Source: Phoronis ovalis (lineage: Eukaryota; Phoronida; Phoronidae). Taken from it: a DNA stretch of 15,932 bases. Below are positions 1 to 9,477 of this stretch, piece by piece (the first letter of the stretch is position 1; each line of letters begins with the position of its first letter). Where the stretch lies: contig JAOXYB010025658.1 of the NCBI GenBank assembly GCA_028565635.1, positions 1 to 15,932 of the forward strand, written 5' to 3'. Both the position numbers and the translations under genes were made by a program. A model generated the notes under the pieces. It was not told the origin of the DNA. It was given only the letters and a program-made list of their open reading frames with translations, and did no database searches.

Positions 1-254
1 TATATATATTTTCAATGTGAATTAAATAGAACATGTTACCCTTTAAATTTAAAAAAAATAAACATGCAAAGAATGTCAAACATTTAAGCGTAAGTCTTTC
101 ACCTTAATTATCAGAATAAGAATTTACAGGAATCCAGTTTTTAACGAGATTTGGAAGAATATTTAACGGTAACGCTATCGAGATTTAGAGCTCTCTAGGT
201 TTTGTATACAAACAGGTGCTCTACTAGTTCGGGATCCACATTAAATAGTATTCA

Positions 255-339
255 TGACGTAACTATTGAATTACGGTAAGAACCGTATGACGTCACGGGC
301 ACATGTTTATTTTAATACGTCATAGAACATTTAACGTCA
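255..339. promoter_or_regulatory. Cluster of CRE-like (TGACGT) sites upstream of gene 1
   Basis: Four TGACGT or ACGTCA cores lie within 85 bases, ending 34 bases before the ATG at 374. They are TGACGTAA at 255-262, the perfect palindromic CRE TGACGTCA at 288-295, ACGTCA at 317-322 and ACGTCA at 334-339. A fifth ACGTCA lies inside exon 1 (474-479). The remaining roughly 15.4 kb shows only about five such hexamers, so the concentration is local. TGACGTCA is the established binding site of CREB/ATF bZIP factors. That this is the gene 1 promoter is inference from position. No convincing TATA box sits between the cluster and the ATG. A 12-bp palindrome, TTTGTATACAAA, lies slightly upstream at 201-212. 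Confidence 0.55.
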
Positions 340-373
340 GATTGATTTATAGAAGGGCATACACTTTTCCGTA

Positions 374-748
374 ATGTTGCTTTGCAAAAGGAAGAATCCG
401 TTCGCTGCATACTGTCGGTACATTTATAGCAAACATTTTAGAAAACGTGCTTTCAAACGTAAAAACGTTCGTAACGTCAGTGGCAACGCAAATGGAGAAA
501 AGGGGATTGCAGCAGGTAATAAAAGTAAAATCAACGTTTGTAATCATGTAGAAGAATCTCACGTTAATCTGCTACCAGGTTCCTCGGTAAATGTGGGAAA
601 ACAAAGCCAGCAAGCCACAAGTTCTGATGATCATCAACAATACAATTCATTGGAAGACGTATCATTTTTGGAATTGGACAAAAGCAGATCCAGAAGCGGG
701 AAGCAATTGAAAAATATGGATGATTATCGTCAACAAGATACAGCCAAG
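374..748 (+). CDS. Gene 1 exon 1 (residues 1-125)
   Basis: The exon runs from the ATG at 374 to the donor CAAG|GTAATG, with the intron starting at 749. It contains exactly 125 codons, so the junction is phase 0. Reading on into the intron meets TGA at 761. The N-terminus is rich in Arg/Lys and aromatic residues; the rest is Ser/Asn/Gln-rich without clear domains. The minus strand is also open over part of this stretch, but it has no splice partners and I treat it as a shadow. Confidence 0.68.
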
Positions 749-3700
749 GTAATGTTATACTGAAATAAATGCAGAAACTTGCTGCGGTTCTGTATGCATG
801 TTTAGTGGACTAAGGAACTTTTTATTGTATCGTTCTTTAGTAAGCCTTTTTGACGGGTGCCAATATTGTGATTGTGCACACGTGATATAATGGGAGCTGT
901 TTAAACACATAGACTTTTCCAGCGGGTGGCTTTACTATTATCACCGAGAAGTTTCACTTGTAGTATCAAATGTGAATAAATTGTGCCGAACAATATTCGC
1001 TACACTAAGGTGACCGAAAATTTCATTGTTTACAATTGTGTTGCAGCAGAAGGAACAGCAACATGCCTGGCAACAAGATAATGGCAACCAACCAGGTCGT
1101 ACTACGCTTAATCAAGCAACAAGTAGTAATGCGGTTGATCGGATAGCTCAGCTTGAAGACTTGCTTAACAAACTGTCAACAGAACATGAACAACTGTGTG
1201 CTGAAATATCTAACAGAGACGATAAAATTGCTTTATTGGTTTCAATAGAAAACGAACGGATTTCGCATGCGTCTTCGATTAGTTATATGGAAAACAAAAC
1301 AGACAGGTCATCACAGACTGCTGATTGTATTCACGCTCTTTGCCAAAAGCAAGAACAGCCGCAAGGAAAATTTTGTGAACATACAGAACGAATGATGCAA
1401 TCGTTCGAAAAAAGTGTGGATGTGAAAAATTCAAAAATACAAACCATAGAGAATACAATCAGACAGCTCTCTGAAGTTTGTGATGAAAATGAGAATGAAA
1501 GACGACATTTATTGAAACAGCTACATGAAATGAAGAGGATTGTAAAAATATCGGACTCTGACCTATCATGTGGTGGTATCATGCAGACTTTTAACAACAG
1601 TGTAGAGGTGAAAAATTCAGCCATTAAAGCGATCGCAAATACGCTTAAAAAACTTTCAGAAACATGCAAACAAAACGAGAAGCAAAGAAGTGCTTTATTG
1701 AAACAGTTACAGGACATGGGTAACGTAACAACGAAAATTGCTAACACTAGCACTGGTAGCAACGACGACAATATTGCAGAAAGTCATCATAAAGCTATTA
1801 GAAACGAACAATCATTGCGTGATGGCCAACATAAAACTGAAAGTAATACCCAATCTGATATGAATATTACTAGAACCGCCTTCAGAACACACGCTATTGA
1901 TCCTCCTCCGTTAGAAATTAATTTAGAGACAATCATAAATGACCTTCAGCAAACTGAGTTGGTTTTGTCTACAGTTTTATCGACAGCTGTTGGTCAGCCA
2001 AATAGCACTTCTTTCCCTGGTGGGGCATGTGACTTTAACGATAGATTTCCCATGTTGCATTCAGTCAAAAAAGCTGTGGATGACGTGATCACTGCGAAAG
2101 GTGATTTTTTTTTGTATATATATTTAAAACAGTCTAGTTTTATGTAAAAAACACACTTCCTAATAAAATATATAATACGCACTCCACATGTTTCAATAGA
2201 TCACCAAAAATTCCAGTTCTACAAGCTTACATCAGTTTCTCAAATGCTCGCACTAAACGTTATATATATCGTTGGTTAAACGATGAATAGATGTAGCTAC
2301 AGAAAAAAAAACTATTTATAATATTCGTATTATTTTTATTTTCAGTTAATTTGAAAATGCATTTAAAGGATAAAGAAATGGTTAAGGAAGAACTCAATGA
2401 AACTAAAGCTCATCTTGAAGAGATGACAACACGATGTTGTGATTTGGAAATGCTGCTTACTAAAAAGAACAAAGAAACAGGTCATTTGCATTTTGTGTTT
2501 CCTCATACTGCATTAAAATAAAAGTCACGTGACTTCTTTTAACGCCAGTTATTCCAGTAATTTAGGATTTCTGCGTGTAGTCAGGTTAGACTAGTTGTAC
2601 TCATTTTAAAAATGAGAGTCAGTTAGAACAGGGTAAAGATAAGTATGATGAGACTAGCACCAGTCGTCAGAAATGTTTTATAAACTCACTTTATTTACAC
2701 TTATTACATTAAATTAAGATTTACTAAGAACGATTAAATTTAAGCCATCACCCACATATAAATCTAAGTAGCCTGAAGAAATAATACATATTTGATTAGG
2801 CTACACGCCCACATTGAGTTACAAAATAATATAATAATTCTAGTAACCATTTTACTTTTTACCTAGCCTGACCAAACAACTACATATTTCAAACATGATT
2901 TCTTACTTCTGTTGGCGATAGAAACAAAAAAATGTTTGCAAATTGTATTTTACACTGAAACAAAACCAAGTTTCATTTAATAGATGTCTTTAATTGGTAC
3001 AACCAATTATTAAGGTCTAATAATTTCCTACCGTTCTTTGCTTCTTTATTCTGAAAAAGAGAAAGAAGAAAGTAAATTTAGAGGTCTATTAAACTGAGTT
3101 TTTGAGTTTTAAAAAACTTATACCAAGCGGGGATATTTGTAATATATTGCCCGGTCTATTTTTATGATTAAGTTTCAGTTGCAATATATTTCTTCTTCTA
3201 TAATATTTAATTATCATGTCTTCTTTTTAGATGAACTACACAATACGCTTGTACATCACAATAGTGAAATTTTAGAACTTCAAAAAATCATCGCAAAATC
3301 TACGATCGAAAAGAATGATATACAGGTTTTAATATTTTAAACACTCGACCCAAAACATAAAACGAAATACAATATATATATACATTTATGAAGGTAGCAT
3401 TTAATTTTAATGTGCCTCCTAAAGACTACAGTCTGATTAATAAAAAAAACTTGCATAATGATCTAATATTAATATGACTAGCTATCTGGAATATAGAAAT
3501 ATTTCATAGATTTATTTGGTCTCACAAAGTTGTTTCACTGTTACCAGTCGCCACCTGGTGGTTGTTTTAAATATATTTTTTTGCTGTAGCACATGTTCAT
3601 GGTCTCCCAGCGGTATCACGAAAACTTACTAAAGCACTATTACAAAGCAACTGAAGGCAAAATACTTAAAGGTAGACGACTTTAAAATTCATAGGTCATT

Positions 3701-3973
3701 ATATTAAAACAAAATTTAAAATAGTAAATTGGCCATACTTTTATATTGTGTAGCTATATGACCGTCTATCATTGTAGTATATCGGCTTTATACTGATTGG
3801 CTTTAATTCAAACAGGTAACAAAGTAGAGAACGTTCAGTTGCTGTGTTTTGACACTTTTATATTACTTATAGTTCCAGTTCCATTTTTAGGTGATACGAA
3901 TTCTTCAACAGAAGTACTAGCATCTATTCCGTCAAGATTAATATACATGTATTCATGTCCGGATGTATTGTAA
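374..3973 (+). CDS. Gene 1: six-exon gene for a 607-aa coiled-coil protein of unknown function
   Basis: I do not recognise this protein. The model joins 374-748, 1047-2100, 2346-2480, 3231-3325, 3590-3671 and 3891-3973. All introns are GT-AG (phases 0, 1, 1, 0, 1), and the sum is 1824 bases, or 607 codons plus TAA. The start is the first ATG after an in-frame TAG at 350 and has G at -3. Residues 1-30 are strongly basic (KRK at 5-7, a basic run at 22-30), suggesting nuclear or nucleic-acid contact. Residues about 154-197 and 477-553 have heptad-like Leu/Ile spacing with many Glu/Lys, typical of coiled coils. Residues 241-290 and 303-352 are two copies of one helical unit. Residues about 353-430 are polar and probably disordered. 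No catalytic motif, signal peptide or membrane segment is visible. A structural or scaffold role is inference only. Internal exons with a continuing frame make this a good gene model; the 5' and 3' ends are the least certain parts. Confidence 0.72.
1047..2100 (+). CDS. Gene 1 exon 2 (residues 126-476), main coiled-coil exon
   Basis: The acceptor is TTGTGTTGCAG ending at 1046; a use three bases later would only drop one Gln. The exon holds 351 codons plus one base and ends at AAAG|GTGATT (intron from 2101). It encodes a Gln-rich lead-in, a coiled-coil stretch (residues about 154-197), the two 50-residue repeat units, a disordered Asn/Ser/Thr-rich linker, and a Leu-rich segment near residues 428-450. 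Without splicing, the frame runs on to a TAA at 2145-2147, adding an unrelated hydrophobic tail. Confidence 0.75.
1392..1727 (+). repeat. Two tandem copies of a ~50-residue coding unit in gene 1
   Basis: Copy 1 is 1392-1541 (residues 241-290) and copy 2 is 1578-1727 (residues 303-352), offset by 186 bases. Both share the pattern SV-x-VKNS-x-I, then I-x-NT, LSE-x-C, NE, R, LLKQL and M at equal spacing. The DNA is also similar: GTGAAAAATTCA occurs in both, and ATTGAAACAG precedes the last helix in both. This is an internal duplication within one exon. The unit looks helical (Leu/Ile spacing) with a conserved Cys. I do not know the family. Confidence 0.8.
2346..2480 (+). CDS. Gene 1 exon 3 (residues 477-521)
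   Basis: The acceptor TTTTATTTTCAG ends at 2345 and the donor is ACAG|GTCATT. The exon adds 135 bases, phase 1 on both sides. With the G carried over from exon 2 it reads VNLKMHLKDKEM and continues as an amphipathic Glu/Lys/Leu-rich helix with two adjacent Cys. It shows heptad spacing and no stops. It is too short to stand out as an ORF and was found only by following the frame across the intron. Confidence 0.72.
2481..3230 (+). other. Intron 3 of gene 1 (750 bases)
   Basis: This is the longest intron of the gene. It starts GTCATTTGCAT, which includes an exact octamer ATTTGCAT at 2484-2491 (the POU-factor site on the opposite strand). It also holds a 17-bp palindrome, CTCATTTTAAAAATGAG, at 2600-2616. 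The rest is AT-rich with no supportable exon, RNA gene or transposon. Confidence 0.6.
3231..3325 (+). CDS. Gene 1 exon 4 (residues 522-553)
   Basis: A strong acceptor, TCTTCTTTTTAG, ends at 3230 and the donor is ACAG|GTTTTA. The exon adds 95 bases, entering at phase 1 and leaving at phase 0. It reads DELHNTLVHHNSEILELQKI and onward, continuing the coiled coil of exon 3. In the unspliced reading a stop follows 12 bases into the intron. The donor is only fair, being poor at positions +3 to +6. Confidence 0.68.
3549..3561 (-). promoter_or_regulatory. CTCF-type core motif in intron 4 of gene 1
   Basis: The + strand CGCCACCTGGTGG matches YGCCMYCTRSTGG at 13 of 13 positions. That is the reverse complement of the CTCF core CCASYAGRKGGCR. 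CTCF is conserved in most bilaterians and marks insulators and loop anchors. The site lies 28 bases before the exon 5 acceptor and also contains an E-box (CACCTG). Binding is inference. Confidence 0.4.
3590..3671 (+). CDS. Gene 1 exon 5 (residues 554-580)
   Basis: The acceptor TTTTTTTGCTGTAG ends at 3589 and the donor is AAAG|GTAGAC. The exon adds 82 bases, phase 0 in and phase 1 out. It encodes HMFMVSQRYHENLLKHYYKA and onward, richer in aromatic and His residues than the preceding coil, so perhaps a capping segment. Reading through the donor would give GRRL and a TAA at 3683-3685, a possible alternative C-terminus. Confidence 0.63.
3891..3973 (+). CDS. Gene 1 terminal exon 6 (residues 581-607 and stop)
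   Basis: The acceptor TTCCATTTTTAG ends at 3890. With the G carried from exon 5 the exon reads GDTNSSTEVLASIPSRLIYM, then a short tail ending CPDVL and TAA at 3971-3973. No donor precedes the stop, so this fits a last coding exon. The residues are not obviously coiled coil, and a short terminal exon can be open by chance, so this is the weakest exon of the model. Confidence 0.55.
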
Positions 3974-4139
3974 CTGAAATCCTATTTTGACATGTTAAGA
4001 ATCCTGCATAATAGGACACCGAGATTTTATTATAGTTTTAAAAAAGTGTTGAAAATTCTTACTGAATAGTAATCTGTGCTAAAAAAAACAAAAAATATTT
4101 ACGTTCAAATATTTTAATTTTGGCCTAATGTCCGAAACA

Positions 4140-4269
4140 CCGTAACATTACGATACCGTAAATCTTATGACTTATGCAGCATCAGAAAAAATTGTAACTT
4201 TACAATTCATGCAAGTATCTATGCAGAATTACGAAATGATAAGTATTTACCGAATCGTAACTTTGCGAT
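4140..4269. repeat. Three quasi-palindromic GTAAC-type units
   Basis: Three similar 14-16-base units occur 51-63 bases apart. They are CCGTAACATTACGAT at 4140-4153 (shown with one extra flanking base), ATTGTAACTTTACAAT at 4191-4206 (7-bp perfect arms) and ATCGTAACTTTGCGAT at 4254-4269 (one arm mismatch). CAGCATC at 4177-4183 and GATGCTG at 4267-4273 are also inverted relative to each other. This may be a decayed small element or simple drift. Confidence 0.35.
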
Positions 4270-4755
4270 GCTGGAACAGTGAAATAAGTATTCACAAAAG
4301 TGGTGCATGCAGAAAGTGCAGGTCTGAAGTTTTTATCATCCGCTAGGCGACAGTACTGAGACATCGTAAGGTATTATTTTCTTCAGTTTACTAAATATAT
4401 GTTAAAGTTTGATCTTCCACATTGCTTTAATATTTGTTATGTTATAATTAGAATAAGCTGAGCAACATTGCAGTAACTTTGTGCAGTCTCATGGGTCTGT
4501 ATGCACGAAATATAGAAACATAAATTCCAGAGATCTCAATTTTTTTTAGTTTATCGTTTAATTTTCTAATTTCCAGCTAGATGTTGTGTTTACGTCTGGA
4601 TAAAAATACAACTGTTGCTTATAACAAACTTAACGGCGGCACACTTATACTTTATATATTGAATTATTGTAACACAAGTTATAGCTTAAAGTATGGCTCA
4701 ACGTGTTATCTGTTCCGTGCACAGATGGTCGTAACGCACAAAGCAACAGTTGACC

Positions 4756-4761
4756 AATAAA
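4756..4761 (+). terminator. Candidate poly(A) signal for gene 1
   Basis: This is the first exact AATAAA downstream of the gene 1 stop that I found, implying a 3' UTR of about 800 bases. No strong GT-rich element follows immediately; a T-rich run lies about 65 bases further on. A variant hexamer closer to the stop could be used instead. Confidence 0.3.
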
Positions 4762-5235
4762 AACAATAAGGGAACTATACTATACAAAAATACCAAACAA
4801 AATACCGATATGTATATAGATGATGTTTTTCAAGTTTATAAAGCTACGACATATGCCCTAAAAGCAGATAAAGCTACAAAAAATGTGTAAGCTTAAGGTA
4901 TTACAGATAATCTTTAACCTTTCCGCGTATGATATATCAAGTGTACCGTATTTATTGAAGCCAAATAAATGATCGATTCTAGTTGACTTCATATAAAATG
5001 ATCGCATTTTCAGTAAATATCTTGAGACCCTTGTGTGACAAAATATCCCGGTGTTGCACTGTTGATTTGCACACAATCATTATATCCTTAAAGTTCAATA
5101 AGTAAGTATTCAGGTTTCTAAAAAAAAGAAAATTTAACAGTTTTGCAATAATTGTGCAACATAAAATATAAAATAGTATTTGCCGCACTTGCAAAATTAT
5201 ATAATACAGTATGTTGTATTTTAATATAATAAAAA

Positions 5236-5398
5236 TATAATATAATATAATTTATGCATATTTCAGTTGTCATGAAAGTATAGCTTCTTCCTAACTTGTT
5301 GGAAAAAAAAAAATAGAACTACTAATGAATCTATACTTTCTTACCATTTGAAACTGGTGTATTATGTTATATTATATGTAATATTATATAATATAACA
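5236..5398. repeat. AT-rich repeat patch: TATAA microsatellite and 13-bp hairpin
   Basis: TATAA occurs three times in tandem at 5236-5250. GAAAGTATAG (5274-5283) and CTATACTTTC (5331-5340) form a 10-bp inverted repeat around an A11 tract. TGTTATATTATAT (5365-5377) and ATATAATATAACA (5386-5398) form a perfect 13-bp inverted repeat with an 8-base loop. This could be a remnant of a small non-autonomous DNA element, but low-complexity AT sequence explains much of it. Confidence 0.4.
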
Positions 5399-6576
5399 CA
5401 GACGTATTATACAAGTATGCAAGTACACCAAGCACTATTGGAGAAGACATAATCTCTGATTCACGTTAGAGAAAGAAGGGTACTGTTAAGACTGTTGAAA
5501 TGATTTTTTCAGGAAAATGGACATGTTACATTGCATTACGAGGAACGTTTTTGAATAATCGACAAAATCAATTTAATTTAGCTGTAATTTTTCGAAAAAA
5601 TGCTTTTTATCGTTTTAAGCCTGCCAAATGGTAATTTGTACGCTTACTGTGACCGTGCTTAGTTTTTAATTTTTATTGTATCAGCATGGTCTTAATAAAT
5701 GACAGCCTCGAGGATCAAAATAATACATACGTACATAATCCCGCCAATTATAATAAGGTAGCAGAAATCACATATTACTGGAGCCTTTAGATTCTATAAA
5801 ATGTAACAGAGCCATTCATATCGAGTTAGAAAAATAATAAGATTTTTTTCACTCTGTATTGAAAAAAAACAAATTTAAGACGGTGTTTATGTTATTTCTT
5901 ACATTTGAATAGAATCTGCATGTACAATCTCCTGTATTATACAATGTTGTTAACACAAAAGAGAAAAAGAATATTTTTAATTTTTGGACACGGATTAGCT
6001 GCATAATCTGAACTTAAACTGACTTCACTTAAATATTTAACGTTGCATAATTTCAGATATTAATTTATTTAAGGTAAATAAAGATGTGTATAAACTCAAT
6101 CTACCGTAAGTTGAACTAGGTGCTGTCGGCAAATATGAAATGTGTTCACCAGTGTACTTATCAAGACGAAGAAAAACATTGATACTCCCATGATTTAAGA
6201 GTATGAAAGCATAGGTATAATAGCACTTTGTGTTTACTTTTTTCATACAATGCTTTGCTAAGCAGCTATATTATACCCAAGCGGAAATATAATTCTCTAT
6301 AAATGAAGCTAACATATTTTTCTAATAACATACACAATACCGACAGTGGGTCTTGCCACCACTGTTGGAATTAAAGAAAGGAATTGGCTGTAATAATCCG
6401 TGAAATATGCAAAACATTGGGTGTGCTAAGTTCACTAGATCTTATCAATGACATGATGTAGAAAGTGCGTTTTAAATTTTAATTGCATTACACAACACGT
6501 TATATGCGTTGTTTACGCATGTATATACCGGACTGTATAACCAGAGGAGAATACCATCATCAGATATCAGTCATGC

Positions 6577-6627
6577 AGGATTTAAAATATCACAGGATAT
6601 AAAATATTTCATTAAGGATTTAAAACA
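6577..6627. repeat. Three copies of AGGATWTAAAAYA
   Basis: AGGATTTAAAATA (6577-6589), AGGATATAAAATA (6594-6606) and AGGATTTAAAACA (6615-6627) lie at 17- and 21-base spacing. This is a short degenerate tandem repeat in intergenic DNA with no visible function. Confidence 0.45.
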
Positions 6628-7282
6628 GATATATCTAAATATATACACTGCAGTAACCCAAAATTGTACATAATCAGATAAATGGTGTCAGCTATTATCG
6701 GGCAAGTGAGATAATATTTGCAGAAGTATAGCCAGCAAGGTCTGTATTTTTATTAATTCGCATTTAATTGTTATAAAAATTGTCCAGCCTAATGAACTTT
6801 CAAGGTTATGTTATAAATAAACGAACTATCGTGACAGAAGGTGGCAAATGGTTATAAAGTTATATATTTTGGTTATATGTAGATAACATCAATCTGTATT
6901 TAAGTATTTATTTATTGTGAATCCTTTTTATTCACCTGACCTTTATGAAGCAAGCACGGTTTCGATATAATACAAATATTTAACTGCGTATGTATCGGCA
7001 ATCTATCGAAAAAACTGAGTGATTACTTTACGCTCAGCTTTTGTTTCTACACCACCTACAACCCAAATATTTCTAGGAAATATTTTAAGGATTAAAAGGG
7101 TCATTAATGTATCACACTTACAAGCAATCGTGAATAGTAATGAGTGATTATTTTGTTTTTAATATTTAATCTTGCTTTTTTTGGAATTTATAGATAATTT
7201 AATTATACATTTCCACAGGAGGATTTTTAGAATATGATGCAATTGTTTTGTATAATTGGATGCCTCTGGCAGAAAAGAAAAC

Positions 7283-7336
7283 GATACGTAAATGATTGTA
7301 ATAGTTAACATTGTAGCTTTACGTATCAACAATCAT
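7283..7336. repeat. Two interleaved inverted repeats
   Basis: GATACGTAA (7283-7291) pairs with TTACGTATC (7319-7327). ATGATTGT (7292-7299) pairs with ACAATCAT (7329-7336). The order is A, B, A', B', so the two stems cross. As RNA this is a pseudoknot topology, but zero and one bases between the arms make both full stems sterically strained together. It is intergenic with no known transcript. Confidence 0.4.
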
Positions 7337-9110
7337 GATGCAGTGATATGATAGTTAGAGTTGTACAAATATCAGTAGCTTATCCAATTGTAAGCCAAGT
7401 ATGATATATTGGCATACCGGATAGATAGTAAGAACACTAGGACAGCGGTGGCGTTCAATCAAATTACATTTCGCACAAACACTGATATTTCTTAGATACA
7501 TTCTGCTTAAAGGATTAACAACCAGACAACACACCCTTTGGTTTTATAAACATCGAAAATTTAATTTTTAAAACTACTTCTTTTATCTGTTGATTAATCA
7601 TGATTAATATAGCCATGAGAACTAAGCTAAAGATGCAACGTTGAAAGCAGAGGTAAGGTACATTCATCCCTGCAAGGTGTTAATAGAAACAAATCTCACT
7701 TTATTAAAAAATACAATTGTCAAACGCTTCACTGGAAGATCTTTAAGATTATTTTACGCCTCATGGCACCTTAAATATGTACTTTTATTAAACCCTGTGG
7801 CTATTATCTAAACGTTCACTTGTATCATAGGATGCTAGCTTACAATAACATTAGCGTGCACTTTCTTTGCATTGAATTATAACAGGGAACAGTACGATTT
7901 ATACCTTAGCAAAACGGTTACTGCAAATTACACGCTTCCGTTAAAAGCAAATAGAATAGGTAAATATTCTAATATTGTGCTTGCTGCATGTAAATAACAT
8001 TTAACGATTTATTCAAATTTTAAAGACTTACTCAGTGATGATGTCCTTAGTTTTTGGATTAACGTTAACATCTCTTGACACGAATTTAATTAGTACACGA
8101 TGAAAATGACGCTGAGTGATTTTTTTTTTGTTTTATGAACTTGTATATGTTTTAAAATATATTTTTAAATATGAAATTCGGAGTGTTGTTTTAACTTTCT
8201 TTCCTATTTTATATAGTACAGCTTGTTTATTTTTTTAAATTAAATTGTTTTGCATAACAATTAATACGTTTCGATTATCATTCAATAGTCAGCTTCATAT
8301 CATTGTCTTTTTTTAATTTAATTAACATACATGTACATAACAATAAACATATTTGTGAAAGAACAATATGTACTAGTTCGGTTGTTTATACGGCCAACAC
8401 GTATATTGTATATTGCATGTATATTGCTTAAATTTCATTTAATTCACCAGTTTTGTTAAGCTAAAATTCCAGTTGTATATACTAGACGGATTTACAAAAT
8501 GATTTTCAAATCTAGATGATGTAACTATGATATTCAGAACATGATGAAGCCTCAGACAGTTATTTTCCTGTTAAATCTATTAGCGGTCCATTATATAGAT
8601 GGTATAATAACCTGGTTTCGCAAAAATAGTTTCTAAATCACATTGATAATTGTAATCTTTGGATTTATCTATCATTATCTTGTTCAATTTACGTTCGTAA
8701 CAACTATTGAGTATCTTTTCAAAAAGTTTTGAGATTGGACACACATGAGCTTAAATTAGAAATTATAATCACTTAATTGGTATCTGAATTAGTACTTTTA
8801 TATTACTGAAATACTAAAAGTCCAACGACGTAAAATTTGTAATATATTTTTAATTTCAAATATGTGTACCACATTTTAACTTTGCGAGCGACCCTTAGAA
8901 CTTTTGTCAACTATATCTCACCGTTATGCAGTCCTAAATCGAATTGAGCAAAACTGTTTTGGCAAATCAAAATAGAGGTAGCATTGTTTGAAGCTTTCGC
9001 ATTTCAAAACTTTAGATGCCTCGTAGATGAGTTGCTATCGTGAAATTATACGTTACTTTTATTGATAAATTATCTACTTTCATGGTTGACCGCTGTTTGT
9101 TTTCTTACAG

Positions 9111-9209
9111 ATTATTGCGACGAATACTAACATGACATTCTCTGTTGAATACATCAACTATGTGTACAGAAAGATGATTCAATTTAAAACTTCATCATCC
9201 GATGAATGA
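9111..9209 (+). CDS. Candidate exon with strong acceptor, upstream of gene 2
   Basis: A very good acceptor (CGCTGTTTGTTTTCTTACAG) ends at 9110. The frame starting exactly at 9111 reads IIATNTNMTFSVEYINYVYR, then KMIQFKTSSSDE and TGA at 9207-9209. It could be the last coding exon of a gene whose earlier exons I cannot identify. Alternatively it is a 5' UTR exon of gene 2, using the donor-like GACAGG|GTAGAT (GT at 9222) and the acceptor ending at 10011; the short ATG-to-stop run at 9132-9209 would then be an upstream ORF. No AATAAA follows closely, which slightly favours the second reading. Confidence 0.3.
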   Translation: MIATNTNMTFSVEYINYVYRKMIQFKTSSSDE

Positions 9210-9477
9210 AAACAAGACAGGGTAGATGTTCACTGTGATAGTACTCCGAATATAACACTGAATTCTTGAAAGTGATGTGAAGCTCCGGAGAAACTCAGAT
9301 GGGTTAACTTCTGCGTTCCATGTATTTACATATTTTATCTATACAACATTGCGGAATCGTTGGTCGATATGTTTATTATATGTAAAAAGAAGATAACTCA
9401 GATTACAAGATTTATGATTTTATGATCGAAAGTTTACCACAGATAGGATCGATTGTCGACTTCGAACTTGAAAGATC

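Larger units (their letters stand above)
3974..9110. other. About 5.1 kb AT-rich stretch without a supportable gene
   Basis: The stretch includes the presumed 3' UTR of gene 1 and then intergenic DNA, or possibly a long 5' intron of gene 2. Open frames here (for example minus strand 4858-5194 and 6037-6246) are short, AT-driven and lack splice partners that extend them. I see no rRNA, tRNA (no convincing B box), transposase or reverse-transcriptase motifs, or long terminal repeats. What it does hold is small inverted repeats and degenerate repeats, listed separately. Confidence 0.55.

Noticed and set aside
1331-1771. 146-codon minus-strand ORF opposite gene 1 exon 2
   Set aside because: It is the antisense shadow of the coiled-coil exon; the Cys/Phe/Ser-rich repeats mirror the sense Glu/Lys/Thr codons, and no splice or start support exists.
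4858-5194. Two overlapping minus-strand ORFs of 71-72 codons
   Set aside because: Low-complexity, Phe/Ile/Leu/Cys-rich translations of AT-rich DNA without motif or splice support.
6037-6246. 69-codon minus-strand ORF
   Set aside because: No domain, no flanking splice sites giving extension, and a length expected by chance over 5 kb of non-coding DNA.
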